This document shows positions 4,676 through 8,314 of a DNA stretch of 8,314 bases, one piece after another. The stretch is from Eubacteriales bacterium (GTDB taxonomy: Bacteria; Bacillota; Clostridia; Christensenellales; SZUA-584). The notes under the pieces are model-generated. The model had not been told where the DNA came from. It saw nothing but the letters and a program-made list of their open reading frames with translations, and ran no database searches. Within the stretch, counting starts at the first letter, position 1. Each line of letters starts with the position of its first letter. Location: positions 1 to 8,314 of the forward strand of contig JAQTSP010000107.1 of the NCBI GenBank assembly GCA_028711205.1, in the 5' to 3' direction. A program made the position numbers and the translations under genes.

Positions 4676-6415
4676 ATGAATTTACGAATGCGGCTTCTCC
4701 TCTATTTTATCATTATATCAGTACTCCCCGTTATTTTGGTCGGCAGTATTTCGTATTTGCTTACGTATAACAATATTTCAGAGAATGCCATACGAATGAA
4801 TTCAAGCGTGGTAGAGAGAGTAGCTTCAGATATTGCCAAGACATTGGAAGACGATTTTAATTTTGCTAAAGCGCCAGGAGATTCTATTTCATATCAAGAA
4901 GCCATGAGAAAAGAATTTGAGTCTCTGGAGGATTTATATGCAACTGAGCTTCGGATATCACTTAATATGTATGTTGAATCAAAATACCGTTCTGAAATAT
5001 TTGGTCTCTATCTTTTGGGGGAAAATGGAGGTTCATTCAAATCAACATTTTGCACATTTCTAAATGCAGACAAAAGAGAAATAGAGTGGTATAATGAAGC
5101 ATATCAAACGAGTGAAATGACATATCTGGGATTATGTTACGGCTCCGAGATTGTTGCATCTTTAGATGAGCCGATGCTTGTATTCGGATGCCCTTTTGTG
5201 GATAAAGCTACTGGCGAAAAATGCGGTGTTATCATCATGGAGATAGCACAGGAAAATCTTATAGATCTTTTAAGCTTTGATATAGGGTCCTCGGGCTATA
5301 TGGCCATTTTGGATGTTGATAACAAAATTGTTGCTTCTGTTGGGGTTGATTCACTTTTTAATTCTTATTCGGATGCCCTTGAGAACACTAACAACCCTGA
5401 AAACTTAACGGAAAGCAGGAAATTATACAGCAGGTCACCGATTATCATAACAGAGACGATTGGGAATACCGAGTTTAGTCTTGTATGCATTATTCCCGAA
5501 AGCGAAATCATCAGAGAGTCAAAAAATATTACGATTATCATTGCTCTTTTGTGTTTCTCAATATGTATTATTGCGCTAATACTGTCATGGAATTTTTCGG
5601 GCAAGGTGACAAAGCCAATCAAAAAGCTGATATCCATCATGCACAGGGTTGAGGCCGGAGATCTGACTGTTTCCATGGTGCCAAAATACAATGATGAAAT
5701 AGGCATGCTGTTCACAAGTTTTAATATGATGATTCATAAGATAAATGGTCTTATGCAAAGCATACAGGATGATCATGAGAAGCTGCGTGTTGCTGAAATG
5801 CGCTCGCTTATGGAACAAATAAAGCCGCATTTTTTGTACAATACATTGGACACAATTATATGGCTGTGTCGTATGAACAAAGCAAAGGAAGCGGCCATAA
5901 TGACAGATGCGCTGGCAAGCTATTTTAGGATAGGCCTTAGCAAAGGTAAAAATGTTATTTCCATAAAGGAAGAGCTTACGCATGCAAAATATTACCTGAC
6001 GATACAGAGTTTCCATGACGTAGGTTTATTTACATACAATATTGAAGCGGATGAGGAGCTTTTTCATTATCAAACGGTCAAATTTATTCTACAGCCCCTT
6101 GTTGAGAACGCCATATGCCACGGGATATACTCTTTGAACAAAAAAGGGAATATTTCAGTGAAAGTATATGAAGAAGATGATAATATCGTCATGTCTGTAA
6201 GCGATAATGGCATGGGTATGAACCCGGTTAAAGCAAAGAATCTGGAAAGTTTACTCAAGGCGGATAATTTTTCAGGAACGGAAAGCTATGGACTTGTGAA
6301 CGTAAATCAGCGTGTGAAAAACTTCTTTGGACAGCAATACGGCATACGCTTCTTCAGTATATACGGTTCCGGCTCGAATTTTGAGATCATAATTCCCAAG
6401 GTGATGGAGATTTAG
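4676..6415 (+). CDS. YesM-type sensor histidine kinase (His_kinase/HATPase_c with HAMP)
   Basis: The 579-residue membrane protein has, in order: a first membrane segment (about 7-29), a long extracellular sensor region (about 30-283, probably Cache-like, by analogy), a second membrane segment (284-304), a HAMP linker (about 305-357, KPIKKLISIMHRVEAGDL), the LytS/YesM-type kinase core with LMEQIKPHFLYNTLDTI (phospho-accepting His385), and an ATPase domain with the N box LQPLVENAICHG (Asn478), SVSDNGMGM (Asp510) and YGLVNVNQRVKNFFG (Gly539). All key residues are present and the length is normal. It would autophosphorylate on a ligand signal and pass the phosphate to the next gene product. GGAGAG at 4662-4667 precedes ATG 4676 by eight bases. 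The regulator starts four bases after the stop, so the two are translated as one operon. YesM-type kinases in Firmicutes usually sit beside sugar uptake and breakdown genes, and the divergent binding protein fits that. Confidence 0.95.
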   Translation: MNLRMRLLLYFIIISVLPVILVGSISYLLTYNNISENAIRMNSSVVERVASDIAKTLEDDFNFAKAPGDSISYQEAMRKEFESLEDLYATELRISLNMYVESKYRSEIFGLYLLGENGGSFKSTFCTFLNADKREIEWYNEAYQTSEMTYLGLCYGSEIVASLDEPMLVFGCPFVDKATGEKCGVIIMEIAQENLIDLLSFDIGSSGYMAILDVDNKIVASVGVDSLFNSYSDALENTNNPENLTESRKLYSRSPIIITETIGNTEFSLVCIIPESEIIRESKNITIIIALLCFSICIIALILSWNFSGKVTKPIKKLISIMHRVEAGDLTVSMVPKYNDEIGMLFTSFNMMIHKINGLMQSIQDDHEKLRVAEMRSLMEQIKPHFLYNTLDTIIWLCRMNKAKEAAIMTDALASYFRIGLSKGKNVISIKEELTHAKYYLTIQSFHDVGLFTYNIEADEELFHYQTVKFILQPLVENAICHGIYSLNKKGNISVKVYEEDDNIVMSVSDNGMGMNPVKAKNLESLLKADNFSGTESYGLVNVNQRVKNFFGQQYGIRFFSIYGSGSNFEIIIPKVMEI

Positions 6416-6419
6416 AATC

Positions 6420-8036
6420 ATGCGTAAAGTTGTTTTGGTGGATAATGAAAAGAATATACGGGAAGGAATAAAAGGGAATGTCGACTGGAAGGCGCTTTCT
6501 CTGGAGGTTGCGGGCGAGGCCGAGGATGGGCAGACGGCGCTGAAGGTAATCAACGACGTTGAGCCGGATATACTGATTACCGATATAAAAATGCCGCGTT
6601 TGGACGGACTGCAGCTTGTTGAAACGGTTCGTCAGATATATCCTAATATGCGGATCATACTAATAAGCGGCCATGATGATTTTAAATATGCACAACGCGG
6701 GATAAAGCTTGGCGTAGAGGATTATTTATTAAAGCCCATACAAATAAAAGAGCTGATCGGAATACTTGAAAAAATAAATCAAAATATGGATGAAGAATCT
6801 GCCAATATGACTAAACAAATATTGATCAATGAGGCTTCGATAAAGCTTAAACCGTTGGTACTTGAAAAATTTTTCCGCAGCAGTATATATGGAGAGCTGG
6901 ATAAGGATAAAATATTTCGCGAACAAAAACAGCTTTTTTCAGGAGGACAATGTTTCTTTGCGGTTGCGATACTGCAAATAGATAGCTATTTGAAAATTAT
7001 TAAAGACATGTCGGAAGAGGAACAGCGCACGCTGAGCACATCCTTTTTTGAAAATGTGGATTCATATTTTATCAATTTCAGCGATGTCATAGGCATATCG
7101 TCGGAGCAGTGTGAGAGCATCGTTTTTTTGTATAATCAAATCCAGGAAAAGCTCTCGATACGCCTTACCCAGATTTGCACCCAGTTAAAACAGATCATGC
7201 TGAATAGGGATATGGGCATTAGTATCGCCGTGGGGAAAACGTATGAGAATGCGGCGGGGATAAGAGACTCCTATTTACAGGCGAGAAAAGCCATGCAGCT
7301 CAAATTTGTAATGGGAGCCAACAGTATGATACATTATTCAACTGTCGAGTCTATGGAGAACGCCTATGATTCTAATTTTGTAAAGGCCTGTGATGGAATT
7401 ATATCCGCAATACGTTTTGGCAACAAACAAAAACTAAAGTGCTGTCTTGAAAAAATATCATTTGAGCTTTTGGCCAGCGGACAACAATCGCGCTCTTATA
7501 CCAACCTTTTAATTAGTGGTATTTTTCGTCAGACAATCGACCTTCTTGAGGACTTGCATGTATCTATAGAGGAGGTATATGAGAATCCTCTGGAATTATA
7601 TTCGGATATCTTGAAGTATCAAACCTTGCAGGATATGATTGGTGCGCTCTATGATGTGCTTTGTAATATTATGGATTATATGAACTTGAAAAAGCAGGGG
7701 AAGTTTTCCTATTACGTAGAAAGTGCAAAGCAATATATTGAGAAAAACTATTACCTGAGCGATATTAATCTTGATAAGATCGCAGGGGAGGTTCAGATGA
7801 GCGTGAGTTACTTTAGTCTGGAATTCAAGCGTGTTGTAGGCAAAACCTATATAGAATTTTTAACGGATCTTCGCCTTAAAAAAGCAAAAGAGTTGCTTTC
7901 CTCAACTTCATATAAGATTTCTGAGGTTTCGGAAATGATTGGCTATGAGAATTCTACTTATTTTAATTATCTTTTTAAGCTCAATACACAGATGACACCG
8001 GGACAATATAGAAAAATGATGACAAACGATTTTTAA
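6420..8036 (+). CDS. YesN-type response regulator: receiver domain plus AraC-type DNA-binding domain
   Basis: The 538-residue protein starts with a receiver domain (1-120): VDNE at 7-10, phospho-accepting Asp55 in LITDIKMPR, Ser83 in LISGHDD and Lys105 in LLKP. A long middle region (about 125-430) of the kind seen in YesN proteins contains IAVGKTYENAAGIRDSYLQA, similar to the degenerate GGDEF-like linker of this family. The C-terminal AraC domain (about 434-535) has two helix-turn-helix units: LDKIAGEVQMSVSYFSLEFK, and ISEVSEMIGYENSTYFNYLF followed by TPGQYR. The acidic pair of the receiver is Asp8-Asn9 instead of Asp-Asp; Glu10 follows, and this variant is known to me from other YesN-like proteins, so function is probably kept. 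The ribosome binding site GGAGA (6406-6410) lies inside the end of the kinase gene. It should control transcription of nearby sugar-related genes; targets are not defined by the window. Confidence 0.95.
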   Translation: MRKVVLVDNEKNIREGIKGNVDWKALSLEVAGEAEDGQTALKVINDVEPDILITDIKMPRLDGLQLVETVRQIYPNMRIILISGHDDFKYAQRGIKLGVEDYLLKPIQIKELIGILEKINQNMDEESANMTKQILINEASIKLKPLVLEKFFRSSIYGELDKDKIFREQKQLFSGGQCFFAVAILQIDSYLKIIKDMSEEEQRTLSTSFFENVDSYFINFSDVIGISSEQCESIVFLYNQIQEKLSIRLTQICTQLKQIMLNRDMGISIAVGKTYENAAGIRDSYLQARKAMQLKFVMGANSMIHYSTVESMENAYDSNFVKACDGIISAIRFGNKQKLKCCLEKISFELLASGQQSRSYTNLLISGIFRQTIDLLEDLHVSIEEVYENPLELYSDILKYQTLQDMIGALYDVLCNIMDYMNLKKQGKFSYYVESAKQYIEKNYYLSDINLDKIAGEVQMSVSYFSLEFKRVVGKTYIEFLTDLRLKKAKELLSSTSYKISEVSEMIGYENSTYFNYLFKLNTQMTPGQYRKMMTNDF

Positions 8037-8314
8037 ATAATATTTATAATAATTCTAAACAGGTACCTTCATAATAATAAAAATACTAAGTATTATCAAA
8101 AAAATCCTTAATTTTAATTAGATTTGTATAAAAAATATATATTTTTTCAAATAAATGTTTTATTGACTTATCTATCCATTTTTCATAAATTCCAGTAATT
8201 AAGAAGAAATAAAATATTTTTAAAATAAATTGGTAGACAAAAACATTTTGAATGCTGGTTTTTCTTTTTATGATAATTATATAAAATTATATATGATTTA
8301 ACATAAAAAGGGAT
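8037..8314. other. very AT-rich non-coding stretch at the window edge
   Basis: No credible coding frame is seen in these 278 bases. They contain a perfect 18-base A/T palindrome at 8130-8147 (AAAAAATATATATTTTTT), which could act as a terminator in either direction after the response regulator, although an all-A/T stem is weak. A possible plus-strand promoter, TTGACT (8163-8168), 17 bases, TAAATT (8186-8191), would read out of the window toward an unseen gene. In such AT-rich DNA both could be chance. Confidence 0.5.

Noticed and set aside
5365..6016. Minus-strand frames of 116 and 143 residues inside the kinase gene
   Set aside because: Both are antisense to an intact histidine kinase with all motifs present, and look like low-quality shadow translations.

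Overview
The window looks like chromosomal DNA from an anaerobic, low-to-moderate GC Firmicute, most likely a clostridial or Lachnospiraceae-type gut or soil bacterium. The reasons are a YesM/YesN-type two-component system next to a sugar-binding-type protein, strong AGGAG-like ribosome binding sites, an IS200/IS605 transposase closest in my memory to clostridial copies, and a tRNA-Arg(ACG) with encoded CCA. This is inference from gene style; no taxonomic marker is present.

Layout. (1) Positions 1-1481, plus strand: the 3' end of a thiamine-diphosphate E1 alpha subunit, a complete E1 beta subunit of the acetoin/pyruvate dehydrogenase type, and a small single-domain cupin, tightly spaced as one operon. 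No E2 or E3 gene follows. (2) Positions about 1482-3455 form a scarred region. It holds a Gfo/Idh/MocA oxidoreductase without its nucleotide-binding N-terminus and with a probable internal stop (minus), abutting the first ~50 codons of a tyrosine recombinase whose start is also frameshifted (minus). Next come an apparently intact tRNA-Arg with its own promoter and terminator, the left part of an IS200/IS605 element cut off just before the transposase active site, and a short unrecognised minus-strand reading frame ending at that cut. (3) Positions 3456-8036 are an intact signalling locus: an exported sugar-binding-type protein on the minus strand, divergent from a sensor histidine kinase and an AraC-type response regulator on the plus strand. 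(4) Positions 8037-8314 are very AT-rich and non-coding as far as can be seen.

How it works together. The right half is best read as an extracellular-ligand sensing unit. The binding protein would capture a sugar-like ligand outside the membrane. The kinase (two membrane segments, extracellular sensor region, HAMP, HisKA_7TM/YesM-type core) would phosphorylate Asp55 of the regulator, whose AraC domain would then act on nearby promoters. The left half is a metabolic operon for oxidative decarboxylation of a 2-oxo acid or cleavage of an acetoin-like substrate, with a cupin of unknown role. The middle has been reworked by repeated insertion and deletion around a tRNA gene. I did not find a clearly new molecular system; the strongest candidates for a second look are the divergent three-component sensing locus, the repeats that straddle the tRNA promoter, and the E1 alpha-E1 beta-cupin operon.
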